Part shown: positions 1 through 10,355 of the stretch, piece by piece
Position numbering within the stretch: position 1 is the stretch's first letter
Layout: each line of letters begins with the position of its first letter
Assembly (NCBI GenBank): GCA_010279815.1
Contig: QEOQ01000413.1
Coordinates: forward strand, 138,990 to 202,989
DNA: 64,000 bases
Direction: 5' to 3'
Origin: Brachionus plicatilis
Lineage: Eukaryota > Rotifera > Eurotatoria > Ploima > Brachionidae
Notes under the pieces: generated by a model
Told to the model about the DNA's origin: nothing
The model's database searches: none
What the model saw: only the letters and a program-made list of their open reading frames with translations
Made by a program: the position numbers and the translations under genes

Positions 1-1200
1 ACCGCTGCGGTCAGACCCACGCCGGACGACCCGCGTCCAGTCGTGGCTATGGCCCGCGGCGCCGTGTACAACACATAGCGCAGCATCTGAGACTTGGCCA
101 CTGACGGATCGCCTATCAACAGCACATTTATGTCGCCTCTCAATCGCGTTCCATTCGGTAGTATCTTCTCCACGCCGCCCAGCAACATGCACAGAACTGC
201 TTTTTTAATGTAGTCGTGTCCGTGGATGGAGGGCGCAATTGAATTGGCCAAAATGTCAAAAACATCTCCTTGCTTTTGGTGAGCAAATTTCTTAATCTTT
301 TTGACATCTTCTGTGGTGAACAAAAAATCAACTTCTTTGTTGAGTATTTGCACATTGTTGGCAATGAGGACAGTCTTGAAGGTGGCATTGGTGAAGCCGT
401 TGTTCTTGGAGGGCAAGCAGCGAAAAGTGCCGACCACTTGGACCCGGTCGCCCGGCTTGGCCAAATCGACCAGGTCGTCGTCGACTATGATGTCGACGGA
501 GCGCGGCAGCTGACCTGCGGGCGCCTTCTCCGGCATCTCCTGCACACTGTAGGTCTGATGGTCTTTGTACTTGGACAGGCCGAACTCGGTCTCGAGCAGA
601 TTGCCCTCGTCGTCCTTGGTCGGGTAGACGGACGAGGAGGGAAAAGCGTCCAGTGACGTCATGTCAGTGTACTTGCGTTCGGTGATTTTCTTGGTGGCCG
701 GACAATAGTGGACCGAGCGGATCACCTTGGGATTGATGAGCGAACACTTGATCACGATGCCTTCGACGCAGACCATTGAGCCGATGAACGTGGAGAGGAG
801 TGTTCGCGGAGAGACGTGGTTGGCGCCGAAGCTGCCGTCGAAGCCGACCAGAAATTCGTCGAAGTTTTTCGAGTATGTGGCGTCGATGGCCGAGACGAAC
901 TCTTTGAGCGCCCGCTGAAAGCAGCCGAGCTCTTCGAACGAGTTGTCGATCATGCCGCGTGCTCGCTGCGCCTTCTTGCGTCTCAGGTCGTTTATGTTCA
1001 CGACCAGACGGTGACGGTTCTCTGCGATCATGTCCTTCACTTTGCTGCTGTAAAATCCCTGATCGTTCTGAAAAGAAAAGAAATGAGTTAATTTTTTTGG
1101 TTTTTGGTTTTATGATGATGATGATGTGTACGTCGTCGTCCAAAAAGTCCAAGTATTCGCGCTGGATTTCGCGCAAACGCACTTCGTCGCCTGGGTCCAT
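1..1200 (-). CDS. MCM3: MCM3, DNA replication licensing factor, 5' part
   Basis: MCM3 is a subunit of the MCM2-7 replicative helicase, loaded at origins in the nucleus. Exon 1 is 1200-1132 (starts [19 protein letters not shown]). A 64 bp GT-AG intron (1131-1068) follows, and exon 2 runs from 1067 off the window edge, giving about 378 residues without a stop. The reading contains the family blocks [22 protein letters not shown], [34 protein letters not shown] and [14 protein letters not shown]. It then enters the AAA+ domain with [14 protein letters not shown] and the Walker [10 protein letters not shown], ending in [12 protein letters not shown]. These blocks identify MCM3 rather than MCM5 or MCM7. 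The coding part is clearly GC-richer than everything around it, as expected for a conserved, highly expressed gene. Walker B, the arginine finger and the C-terminus lie outside the window. Confidence 0.95.
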
Positions 1201-1712
1201 TTTTTGTTCTCTTTTCAATTTTCAAGTTAAAAAAAGTTAAAATTTTTTCTTTTTTTTTTTTTCTTTTTGAGCGAGATTTGTTTGTTCAAAATTGAGCGCT
1301 TGGTCTTGTAGCTTTTTTTTAAGTCTGCAGATTAATGTTTTGTTGCTTTTTGGAGTGTACAAGTGGATTTGTGATTTTTTTTTTGATTTTTTTGATGATT
1401 TTCAAAAGAAGCAATATCAACATGAAAATATAAATATTAAAAATTAAAATTATTTTAAAATTAATTTTTTTTTTTGATTTTTTTTTGATGATTTTCAAAA
1501 GAAGCAATATCAACATGAAAATATAAATATTAAAAATTAAAATTATTTTAAAATTATTTTTTTTTTGTTTCAACCGAATTTTAAAATTACAAATTTTTTT
1601 TTGAATAAATTTACAATAAAAATAAATGCTTAATGCTTTTTTTTTTCTCGACCAAATCATTTAATTAACACTATAAGGAAAGTTTATAAAAAAAAAGTGC
1701 AAAAAAATATCT
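1201..1712. repeat. T-rich MCM3 upstream region with a 93 bp tandem duplication
   Basis: Upstream of MCM3 on its strand. A block starting GATGATTTTCAAAAGAAGC at about 1394 is repeated at about 1487, so two copies with a 93 bp period. No gene is visible. The open frame across it is low-complexity Lys/Ile/Phe sequence. Confidence 0.7.
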
Positions 1713-2360
1713 GGCATTGTGAAATTTGGTACAATAAACAAAAACAAAATATTAAAAGTGCCAAAGCTTAAGTTCTGATAGACCAAAACATGTTCTGTAA
1801 AGGCAAAATGTTATTTATTGTGCATTTTTATATTTTTACATTTTTACATTTTTGAGAGAAGAAAAAAAAATCTCAAAATCAAAAAATCTAAAAAAATTTT
1901 CATTCAAGAAAAGTAATAATAAATTCGCAATTACTTAAAAAGGAGTTTTAGAAAAATTTAAATGTAAAAACCAAGGATAATTTTTTGAAAATCCCTTTTA
2001 ATTAATTACAAATTTATTATTACTTTTATTGAATGAAAATTTTCTTAGATTTTTTGATTTTTAGATTTTTTTTCTTCTCTCAAAAATGTAAAAATGTAAA
2101 AATATAAAAATGTACAATAAATAACATTTTGCCTTTTGTAAATTGTAGCAACTGATACATCTTTTGTACCACCTGCAAAACTCAGAAGATAATAAATTCG
2201 GGATATTATATTATATTAAAAGTCCAATTCAACTTTAAGTGGTGGTACAAAGAATGTTTAAGTTGCTACAATTTACAGAACATGTTTTGGTCCCACAGAA
2301 CTTAAGTTTTGGAATTTTTAATATTTTGTTTTTGTTTTTTGTACCAAATTTCACAATGCC
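1713..2360. mobile_element. MITE, GGCATTGTG family, with a second MITE nested inside
   Basis: The terminal inverted repeat begins GGCATTGTGAAATTTGGTAC on the left, and its reverse complement ends at 2360. A perfect 9 bp target duplication AAAATATCT flanks it (1704-1712 and 2361-2369). Other copies or pieces occur at 35257-35596, 38409-38535, 43361-43715 and 52270-52490. No transposase. The 9 bp duplication suggests Mutator-type mobilisation. Confidence 0.88.
1802..2133. mobile_element. MITE nested inside the GGCATTGTG MITE
   Basis: Long inverted repeats start GGCAAAATGTTATTTATTGT and end with its reverse complement. The flanks ttctgtaaa / ttttgtaaa are an 8-of-9 match. Removing the insert restores the host MITE sequence seen in the 38 kb copy, so the insertion order is clear. 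Confidence 0.82.
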
Positions 2361-2689
2361 AAAATATCTAAGGTATAGTTATTTACATAATTACATAAAA
2401 ATTACATATAAAATAGAATTATCTAGAAAAATCGACTTTTTAGTAAGTCATTTAAAATATTAAAATTTGTTTTTGTGACATATTATAACTAATGAGTGAA
2501 ACAACATATTCAATTGAATCAACCAAACCACGATTGTTCTTTAAGAATATGATAAATTACAAAAAGTGAAATTGAATTTTTTTTTATTTAAATTATTTTC
2601 ATTGCGTTATTTTTTTTTTCCAAAATTCTGTTCAATACTAAATCTTAAATTTTGAAGGCAAAAAATCTGATTTTGAATTTTCACCATTT

Positions 2690-2941
2690 TCACCAACTTT
2701 AGTTAAAAATTAAAATATACTAAAGCGAAACAATTAAAATTTTTTACTTCAAATTTCAAAATATTGATTAATATTTAATTTCCACTTCAGATAAATATTG
2801 ATATGATATTGATAGAAAGGATTTAATAAAGTTTAGTCATTTATTGTTTTCAAAAAATTAAAAATTTTTTTTTTTTTTTTAAATCTAAAATTTGAAATTT
2901 TGATTTAGAAATTTGCATTTGATCATAAACTTCAATTTGCC
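2690..2941. repeat. Relic of the GGCAA-TTGAAGTT MITE family
   Basis: The right end GATCATAAACTTCAATTTGCC matches the termini of copies at 6788, 18695 and 34824. The left end is not clear, so this is probably a truncated copy. 2370-2680 holds nothing I recognise. Confidence 0.45.
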
Positions 2942-3262
2942 TAAAAAAACAAGCAATTTTTCAAGCAAAAGAGAAAATTTTTATATTTTGAATTTTTTAA
3001 TTACATAAAACAAAGTTTTTTTTTCTTAAAAAAAGGTTATTTTTTTTTGGGTCTAGTGGAAAATGTGAACAATTGTTCACAAAAAAATGTGACCATGAGT
3101 ATCAAGTCCAAAATGTGAACATTTTGTTCACATAATCTCTGGTCACATATTTGGTGACCATAAGCTGGTCACATAAAAAAAATGTTCACCAAATTCTAGA
3201 TTAAAAAAATAAAAATTAAATAATTTAAAAAAAAAACAAAAATTTAAAAACACTATTTTATA

Positions 3263-3550
3263 ATGCTTAGATCAAATTCAGAAGTCGATCCAAATGAATT
3301 CGGCGAAGAAAATGGTGGGGATTTGCAAGATGTAGTTATAAATGAAATTGGCGAGAGTGAAGATGATAAGACAGAATCCGTAACTTTAGTTAAATCAAAA
3401 TCCGATGATACACCAATAAATAACCAAGATAGTGATGCCGAGTTGAGTTTTAGTGAGAATTTAATTACAATAGATAAGGAATTATGCGTGTTAAATCTAA
3501 ACGCAGGAGAAAAAGCAATATATTACCGTGTGATTTATTTGGAGAATTAA
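3263..3550 (+). CDS. Acidic ORF inside the MULE, unknown
   Basis: 95 residues from an ATG to a TAA. The product is rich in Asp, Glu and Ser with no recognisable domain. Its position inside the transposon, upstream of the zinc-finger ORF and in the same direction, suggests an N-terminal piece of a former transposase or an accessory protein. The sequence alone does not show whether it is expressed. Confidence 0.4.
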   Translation: MLRSNSEVDPNEFGEENGGDLQDVVINEIGESEDDKTESVTLVKSKSDDTPINNQDSDAELSFSENLITIDKELCVLNLNAGEKAIYYRVIYLEN

Positions 3551-3974
3551 TGAAAAACATCAAGGGTTGCATATGCCAAAAAAACATAAAAACTAATAAA
3601 AAAAGGAATTGGAATTAATCTTTTTTTTTATTTGCATTTAAAATTAAACTTTGGGGTATTATTAATCGATCTCTTACATTACTTAAATGATCACTTAATA
3701 AAATATATTATTTTATTTTTTCTATCTATAATATTATTTATTCGATTAATTTGATTAATTAACTGTCTCTAATAATAAATATTTATGTATCCTGAGTTTT
3801 TTTGTCACTAAATTTACTGAAGATGAGTATGATTATGATGAATATAGCTCTTAACTTATTTAATGAACAGTTGAAATTATCTCTTGATTTAATTTAATTA
3901 TCTCCTGTGAGAGTTTTTTTTTGTGGATATTTAAAGATGATCTAATGTGATCTAAGTTTTATCAAAGTATTGAA

Positions 3975-4433
3975 ATGTCTGATAGTGAGTATCGAGTAGC
4001 TGATGACTATGTAACTTCTGAATCAGAATCTGAAGACGAGGTTCAAGAATCCAATAAAAAGAAAAGAACCAGGAAGAACTGGATCTATGAGAGAACATTC
4101 GACGATCAAGAAGCATCCAAAGACTGGTTAGATAATGAAAAGATTTGGTTTTCTCTGAAAAGTAGTGAAACTGAGGCCGGTTTAAGAGTTGATTATCGAT
4201 GCAACCTAGTTAAGAGAAAAGGACCTCAATGCGCAGCTGCAATTTATTTACTTTATAAAAGTGAAAATCTATCAGTGGCTTTATTTAAAACAAAGGATCA
4301 ACACAATCATGATGAGATTGCCAACACTGGGCATGGTATTAACATAGAGACCTTTAATCATCGTATCAAATCAAAGTGGATAGCGAGGATACAAGTATAT
4401 ATCCAGAAGATTATTTTATTTGAGATTTTTTGA
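3975..4433 (+). CDS. MULE-associated WRKY/FLYWCH-type zinc-finger protein
   Basis: 152 residues. The N-terminus is acidic and serine-rich, followed by a basic KKKRTRK patch that could be a nuclear signal. The domain at about 55-115 has the layout seen in N-terminal zinc fingers of Mutator-like transposases: W-F-SLKSSE, then YRCN, KRKGPQCAAAIYLLY, and a final HNHD. The Cys, Cys and His-x-His ligands of a WRKY/GCM1-like fold are therefore present. The protein stops before any catalytic domain. It lies wholly within the inverted-repeat element 3049-4774 and probably binds its termini. Assignment to the superfamily is firm; function is inferred. Confidence 0.65.
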   Translation: MSDSEYRVADDYVTSESESEDEVQESNKKKRTRKNWIYERTFDDQEASKDWLDNEKIWFSLKSSETEAGLRVDYRCNLVKRKGPQCAAAIYLLYKSENLSVALFKTKDQHNHDEIANTGHGINIETFNHRIKSKWIARIQVYIQKIILFEIF

Positions 4434-4774
4434 AATTTTTTATAATTCTTTTTTTTTTAAATCAATTTTATAAATAAAAATAAGAGATACTTTAAGTAAA
4501 ATTAGTTGCTGTTTTATTTAATTTAGGAGACAGATTAATAAATATAAGTTAAGGGTATTTAGTAAAATAAGAGATAGAAAAATACTAGTGATCGATTAAG
4601 TAATTTTAGAGATCGATTAAATACCTCCCTTAAACTTTTATTCGAAAATTAATGTTCACAAAAAATAAAAACTGGACTCGAAAAATTTTTTTATTTTTTT
4701 ATTTATCTATTTTGGTCACCAAATATATGACCAGAGATTATGTGAACAAAATGTTCACATTTTCCACTAGACCC

Positions 4775-5194
4775 TTTTTTTTTAATATAAAATTTAACAA
4801 ATTTAAGTCGGATTTTCTTGATCATAGCTTTTTCATTTTGTTGTATATTAGAAGCTGATTGATGTATCTCTCGGAAAAAAATGTGTCACACAAGACCTAA
4901 GAGCCTTGGCAATAATGTGCTGAGATTAAATGAAATGATTAATTATTTTTTTCTTTCAACAAATTACAATGGACCTATCTAGATTGTAAAAATAAATATT
5001 TAATAAATTACTAGAATTTATCTAATAAACAAACGATAAGAGATTATTTCTTATCTACCTTTGACTTAAATTAAGTGGTTGAAAAAAAAAAATATTTTTT
5101 TTCATTTTATTGTTCTATTAAATTCAATTTTGATAACAAGATAATTTTCAAAAAGTCAATGGATTATTAAATTTTGATCAACAACAACAAAAAA
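4775..5194. other. AT-rich spacer
   Basis: Between the MULE and the BEN-like gene. I see no gene or repeat boundary here. It should contain the promoter of the downstream gene, but no distinct element stands out. Confidence 0.4.
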
Positions 5195-6131
5195 ATGTCT
5201 CAAAAAGAAAATTTTGACTTTGAATCATTGAACAGTATTGTTTATCTATTTTCATCTTATTTTTTTATTTTAAAATTATGAACTATTAAAGCCAAGCGGT
5301 TGTTGAGTCAACGATCCACTGGAATACCATCGTTGCCCTTTTCCAATATAAGACGGCGATTTGAAAAAAACTCTGACGCCCAAAAAACTCAAAGCCTAAA
5401 TGAAAAGCTCGATCAGGTTTTGGTCAATGTTCAAGATTTAAAAAGAGATGTGGCTGGCCTCAAGAGACAGCTAGATAGCCAAGAAAAGCGTTTTTCTAAT
5501 CTGATTAATTTTAACAATGAAAATTTGGAGAAAAAAGTAAATGTGATATCGACCAAAGTGAATTATCTGGAGAGCAACATTGGAACAATAAATAGCAACT
5601 TTAGCCAGCAAATGATTTATGAAGCCAAAGAACAGCTCAATCTTGATCTTAATATTCCTTTGGTAATTTTCTAAATATTCTGCACTCATGTTATTAGTGC
5701 TGGATGATTTTAAATTTTTTAGATATACAATGGTCAAGACTTGCTGAGTGTACCGTTTGACAGCAATGACATAGCTTCTTATGGAATTGGTTTGATGGAC
5801 ATTTTGTTTTATCCTGAAGAGCAGAGCATTGCCATGGTTGAGTCTGATGAGAATACGATCAATTCGCTTGATAGAAAAAAAATTGATCAAATAAAAAGTA
5901 TGTTTGAAAAAGAAAATAATTTTGCCTTGAATTAATAGAGATTAAGTTTGTTATCTAAAAAAATTGAATTCCACTGAAGCATTTAAGAAAAATTGGCCTA
6001 TTATAAAGAAAGCAATTAGAGAAAAATGCTTGTATACGAGAAAGATAGTCAGAGGTAAGTTGACTAGTGATAGAAATTATTCTAAATTGTTTTTTTGAAT
6101 AGACTATTCTAATTTGGATGCGAAAAATTGA
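5195..6131 (+). CDS. Coiled-coil protein with BEN-like C-terminus, five exons
   Basis: Model: exons 5195-5234, 5292-5662, 5723-5897, 5947-6054 and 6103-6131. The introns are 57, 60, 49 and 48 bp, all GT...AG (two with GTATGT or GTAAGT donors). Phases match at every junction and the total is 723 nt, 240 residues plus stop. The start ATG is followed by MSQKENFDFESL. Residues about 40-110 form a coiled coil (LDQVLVNVQDLKRDVAGLKR). The C-terminal 100 residues (LDRKKIDQIKICYLKKL, then WPIIKKAIREKC) have the spacing of BEN domains, which are DNA/protein-binding modules of chromatin factors and some viruses. BEN identity is inferred from this pattern only. The gene could have been overlooked because its exons are short. 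Confidence 0.6.
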
Positions 6132-6667
6132 AAAAATTTGAAAATAAACTTTTAAAGCTAATTTTTTTTTATTAATTGATGATTAGTTTTTTTTTGCAAA
6201 AATTTTAAAATAAATTACTTTTTGTTTTTTGTTTTTTACTATATTCGCCTCTTCTTTTCAAGAAGTATTAAAGCTTCTATTTGATTTCTGGATATTTGAT
6301 TTAAATTTTAAAAAATTAATTTTTAATAACTAGTTGAAGATTTAATGAAAGATTTTTGCAAAATGTTAATAGATAAAAAAAGTGATCTGTAGAAGAAATG
6401 TAAAGAGAAGATTCATGTTTTTATAGTCTTAACATTTAAAATATTTTTAAATTTTGTTAGCAACAAAAAAAAAATTTGAATAAAATAAAAAGAATTATCA
6501 AAAATGATTTATTAAAGATTGGTACAAAGTTTTTTGTTATCTTTTAAACAATGGAAAATTATAATTAGCTTCATTTATTTTATGAATTTTTAAAAGCGAA
6601 TTTTTCTTAATAAAACGATTTAAAAACTTTAATAAAATAAAATTATTTTGAATTGTTAATATAATTT
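6132..6667. other. AT-rich spacer
   Basis: Downstream of the BEN-like gene. No gene or clear repeat seen. Confidence 0.35.
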
Positions 6668-8503
6668 GGGTGGTATTTAAACTATCACTATTTTTAATAG
6701 AAATCGTCACTAAATTTAATCAACATTTATCACTAATTTTAATGTAAATCATCACTATTTTTTATTGAAAACATCACTAAAAATTAGGCAAATTGAAGTT
6801 CATGATCAAATGTAAATTTCAAGTCAAAATTTTTAGTTTTTGATTCAAATAAAATGGTATTTTTTATCAATTTTTTAATAATAAATGACTATACTTTATT
6901 AAACATTATTTGTTTAATCTATAATTAGATAGAAAATTATATGAATTTTTGTCTGAAGTAAAAATAAAATCTTAATCGATATTTTGAAATTTTGCAATAC
7001 AAAATTTAACATTGTTTCGCCGTTAAATATTTTAATTAATATTAAAATATCATTTAAAGTCATAATTTGGATACCTTAATGTCGATTTTAAATTTGTCTT
7101 TAAAATTTTCAAATAAAGATTTTAGAAGAATCAATTAGAGGTCAATTAGAAAAGAAAGAATTGTTTTTTTTTTTAATTAAAATAATAAACATATTATGTT
7201 TAATTTAAAAAAACTTTAAAAAAATCTAATTTCATCATTTTTATTGAGATTTGAATCAATTAAATTTTGATCATTTGATTATGATCATGAACTTCAAGTT
7301 GCCTAAAAATTATCACTATTTTTGACAAAAATAATCACTATTTTAAATGGAAATCGTCACTATTTTATAAAAATACCATCACTAATTTTGCTGTAAATCA
7401 TCACTATTTATAATAAAAACCTAACTATTATTAATAAAAGTTAAACCTAAATAAATGGCTTAAAGTACCAATTTTATAAAGATGACTAATTATAGAATAA
7501 GAAATCAAATAAATGAACATTACGCAAGAAAGAATTTTATTAGTGATCAGAATCTATTAAATTGATAATTAAAGAAATACAAAAATAAAAGAGATGGTGA
7601 TTTATAAAAAAGGTTAATTAGCAAAATGAAAATCAAGCAATTATTGAGTCAAGATGCAAACGAGGCTCTTCGATTAGGCTTGCATCACCCGATGTATCGT
7701 CATCGCTGTAGTACGTTGGAACACAAGAGTCAGAAGTTGATGACATTTTGTGAAATAAATTTATCAAAATCAATTGATACGAGTACTTTTCAGACTTGAT
7801 TTTAAGTCACAAGTCTTAAGTCAAGTCAATGACTATAATTTTTTTTTTCAAAAAAAACTTAAAAAAAAAAATTTTAAGTCGAGGCATAACTGAGACTTTA
7901 GATTTAGTTTTTTTGCGAATCAATTCGAATTTTATCCAATAGTTCTGCTTGCTTTCCCCTCAAATCAAATTGATTCAGTCCAAAACCGAACGGTCTTGTT
8001 TGGTCTCGATTTAGCTCGTTTCTCGCAATAAGAGCAAAAAGTTTGACCTTGATTGCGAGGAACGAGCTTTATAAGCAGATGTAGACGTGTCTGAGAAAAT
8101 CTTAAGCGCAGTAAAAAAAAAGTGATGTCGAAAATTGAGATTAATACACGCATTAAAAAATATAATCCCATACAAAATATTATAATCAATAAAAATTGCT
8201 CTATTAAATTAACAAAAATTCTTCCATTGATCTCTGAAATTAAATAAAAAATCAATAACGTCTCGTTACTCGCATATAAAGCTCGGCTTCCCTATCTTAA
8301 CACTAATTTAGGTAATTTAGCTATAATTAATAGTGATATGTTCTAAATTAAATAATTTGATTGATCAATAATTAATTTGACTATGTTATCTATTCTCTGA
8401 TCGAGAATCATTATTTAAAGTATGTATGTATATTTTCTTTTATACATGTTAATAAAATTAGTGACAATTTCCATTAAAAATAGTGACGGTTTAATATTGC
8501 CCC
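6668..8503. mobile_element. Large inverted-repeat element with subterminal TCACTA repeats
   Basis: The left end (GGGTGGTATTTAAACTATCA) and the reverse complement of the right end (GGGGCAATATTAAACCGTCA) align, each followed by CTATTTTTAAT-GAAAT-GTCACTAA. A unit of about 22 bp, ATCACTATTTTTAATGGAAA and variants, recurs at both flanks (6680-6780 and 7310-7440). A target duplication is not clear. Inside, a minus-strand frame at 8255-7965 ends in a Cys-x2-Cys motif (FCSYCEK) and could be a transposase remnant; a piggyBac-like identity is only a guess. A MITE sits at 6788-7303. Confidence 0.55.
6788..7303. mobile_element. MITE, GGCAA-TTGAAGTTCATGATC family
   Basis: The left terminus GGCAAATTGAAGTTCATGAT and the right terminus ATCATGAACTTCAAGTTGCC are inverted. 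The flanks taaaaaatta and taaaaatta are a near-perfect 9-10 bp duplication. It is inserted in the TCACTA-repeat arm of the larger element. Confidence 0.8.
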
Positions 8504-8510
8504 ATTTAAT

Positions 8511-8660
8511 TTTTCCTTTAATCTTACTTTTTTAAAAATTTTTTTGTGATTTAAATTATTTTTTTAATCTTTTGTTATATCCGATTCAAAAACAAATGAT
8601 TATAAAGATAATTTAAATCACAAAAAAATTTTTAAAAAAGTAAGATTAAAGGAAAAATTA
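8511..8660. repeat. Hairpin MITE-like inverted repeat
   Basis: Arms of about 55 bp start TTTTTCCTTTAATCTTACTT and are mirrored at the right end, with a loop around the sequence ttgttatatccgattc. No coding content. Confidence 0.75.
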
Positions 8661-9612
8661 GAATAAACTAACGAATAAATTAGAAATATTAAAATAAACA
8701 AATTTAGAAACACTTTTAATTAATTTTTTTTTAATTTGATGTTTTTAAAAGAGTAAAAACTCTACAATTTTGTTTGTAATATGCACACCATCAAAAAACA
8801 TCTGATTAAAATATGCAAAAAAATACACAATTTTTGCAGAGCTTAAAATTCGTTTGTATAAATTTGTACAATATTGTACTGTTTGCAGAATCATTTTAGC
8901 ACAATTAGAAAAAAATAACGTTTATTCTTTTGTATTAAAATTTCACATTGCCTAAATCATCTCTTTCTTATTTTGATTCTTAATTAAAAGCTGATTAGCA
9001 TGTTTAAGCAGATCTTAAGCTTTGTTTAAAAAAATGTTGTAACTAAAGAAAAAAAGTCAATTATTCCAAAAATTTTATTTTTTCTATAATTAAAAAAAAT
9101 AGTAAGTGTTTAATTTTTAACAATTTTAAAACTCACGTAAGATGATGATGCATGCTGCAATATTCGCTGATCTGATCGTTATTTAAAAATAGAATTTAAT
9201 TAAATTTCATTATTGACAACACCCCATACTGCTTTAACTCTAATTATTTCGGGTTTTTTTTTAATAAAAAATGGCAGTTTTTAAAATTTGATAAAAAACA
9301 AAAATGATTCACATTATTGAAAAATTTTTAAAAATTTATCTGTTTAACTTTTGTCTTTTAACAATAAATTAATAAAATAGTGGGTTAATTAATAAAATAT
9401 AATTAATAAAATTCATAATATAATATAAATTTTATTCTTAGTAAAAATAATATAAAGTTAATTTTTGTTTAATTAGTAAAATTCATTAGCAAAAAATCAA
9501 TCATAAACATATTGTAATCATTTTCCTGTTTCATGCTTTTCTAGTCTAGCTTCACAAAAATACATAAAAAGCATGATAATTTGATCAAAATTTTATTTTA
9601 TTCTACAAAAGT
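8661..9612. other. AT-rich region, possible MITE remnant
   Basis: Around 8760-8955 there are pieces resembling the GGCATTGTG MITE (TTTGCAGA..., TTTCACATTGCC), without a full terminus. The rest shows nothing recognisable. Confidence 0.3.
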
Positions 9613-10355
9613 ATGATTTTCAATATTTCCAATTTTACAAATTGCAGTCAACCTCAATCATTCGATGATGTATCCAAATTTTTAAATTGTTTTAGTTATT
9701 TTACACAAAAAAAAATTCATGTTACAATTTTTGGGCTTCTATTATTTTTTTTAATACTTTTATCAAATTTAATATTGGCCAAAAATTTGCTCAAAAACAA
9801 GCATTAAAAAATGATTGTTTAGTCAAACGATTTAAAGTGATAATCTTTTCAATTTGGACATTTAGTTTTTTAATCTGGATTCCAATAACAAATGCATTTG
9901 GCGTGGTTCCTTATACTCTTGATGTTAATTTTCAGTCAAATTTACAAAAATTTACACTCTCTTTTGTTCTCTGGTTTATTTTATTGATGTTTTTGTTAAT
10001 AGTAGGAATTTTTTTGATGTTCAGCATGAATATTCTTAAAAATAAACGAATTTCTTTGATATCAAATGCAAATGTAAATTCGACTAATGGAGGTCGAATT
10101 AAACGAATAAGAACACTTAATTTGCATTCACAATTTAAAATAGTTCTTTTGGTATTAACATTTTGGATTCAGTGGATGATCCCTTGTTCATTGTATGTGT
10201 TAGATGTTTTATTTGATTTTTTTTCAGAACAAACTATGTACAATATATACTGGCTTACTTATACAGTTTGTTTCACGGATCCAATCGTAATATATCTCTT
10301 TAATCCTAAAATTGGAACAAAAATTAATATTCCACATGGTACAAAAAAAGCATAG
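9613..10355 (+). pseudogene. Rhodopsin-like GPCR remnant missing TM2-TM3
   Basis: Two overlapping frames encode pieces of a seven-helix receptor. The first (9613-9807) has an N-glycosylatable N-terminus and a helix with the TM1 Asn (FFLILLSNLILAK). The second is open from before 9837 to 10355. It gives TM4 (IIFSIWTFSFLIWIP), TM5, a basic third loop (GGRIKRIRTLN), TM6 with W-x-x-P (FWIQWMIPCS) and TM7 ending TDPIVIYLFNPKI. TM2, TM3 and the DRY motif are absent, and the frame changes between TM1 and TM4. This looks like a receptor gene with an internal deletion, not an intact multi-exon gene, because the gap between TM1 and TM4 is only about 30 bp. Confidence 0.6.

Larger units (their letters stand above)
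3049..4774. mobile_element. Non-autonomous Mutator-like element (GGGTCT termini)
   Basis: The termini are inverted: the left starts GGGTCTAGTGGAAAATGTGA and the right end is its reverse complement. The element sits between two runs of nine T, consistent with a 9 bp target duplication but not provable in a homopolymer. The ends carry short palindromes built on GTGAACA / TGTTCAC and GGTCAC / GTGACC. Inside are two ORFs on the plus strand, the second with a MULE-type zinc-finger domain. No DDE transposase domain is present, so it depends on one supplied elsewhere. Confidence 0.82.

Noticed and set aside
140..1240. Several long ORFs on both strands over the first 1.2 kb
   Set aside because: They are shadows of MCM3, whose true frame runs through 1067-1 and joins 1200-1132 by an intron. 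The shadow proteins have no family features.
1319..1660. 113-residue minus-strand ORF
   Set aside because: It is low-complexity Lys/Ile/Phe/Leu sequence produced by a T-rich 93 bp tandem duplication.
6680..7440. Regular repeats that could suggest a CRISPR array
   Set aside because: Units are AT-rich, variable, head-to-tail and mirrored at both sides of a transposon. There are no uniform spacers, no cas genes, and the genome is eukaryotic.
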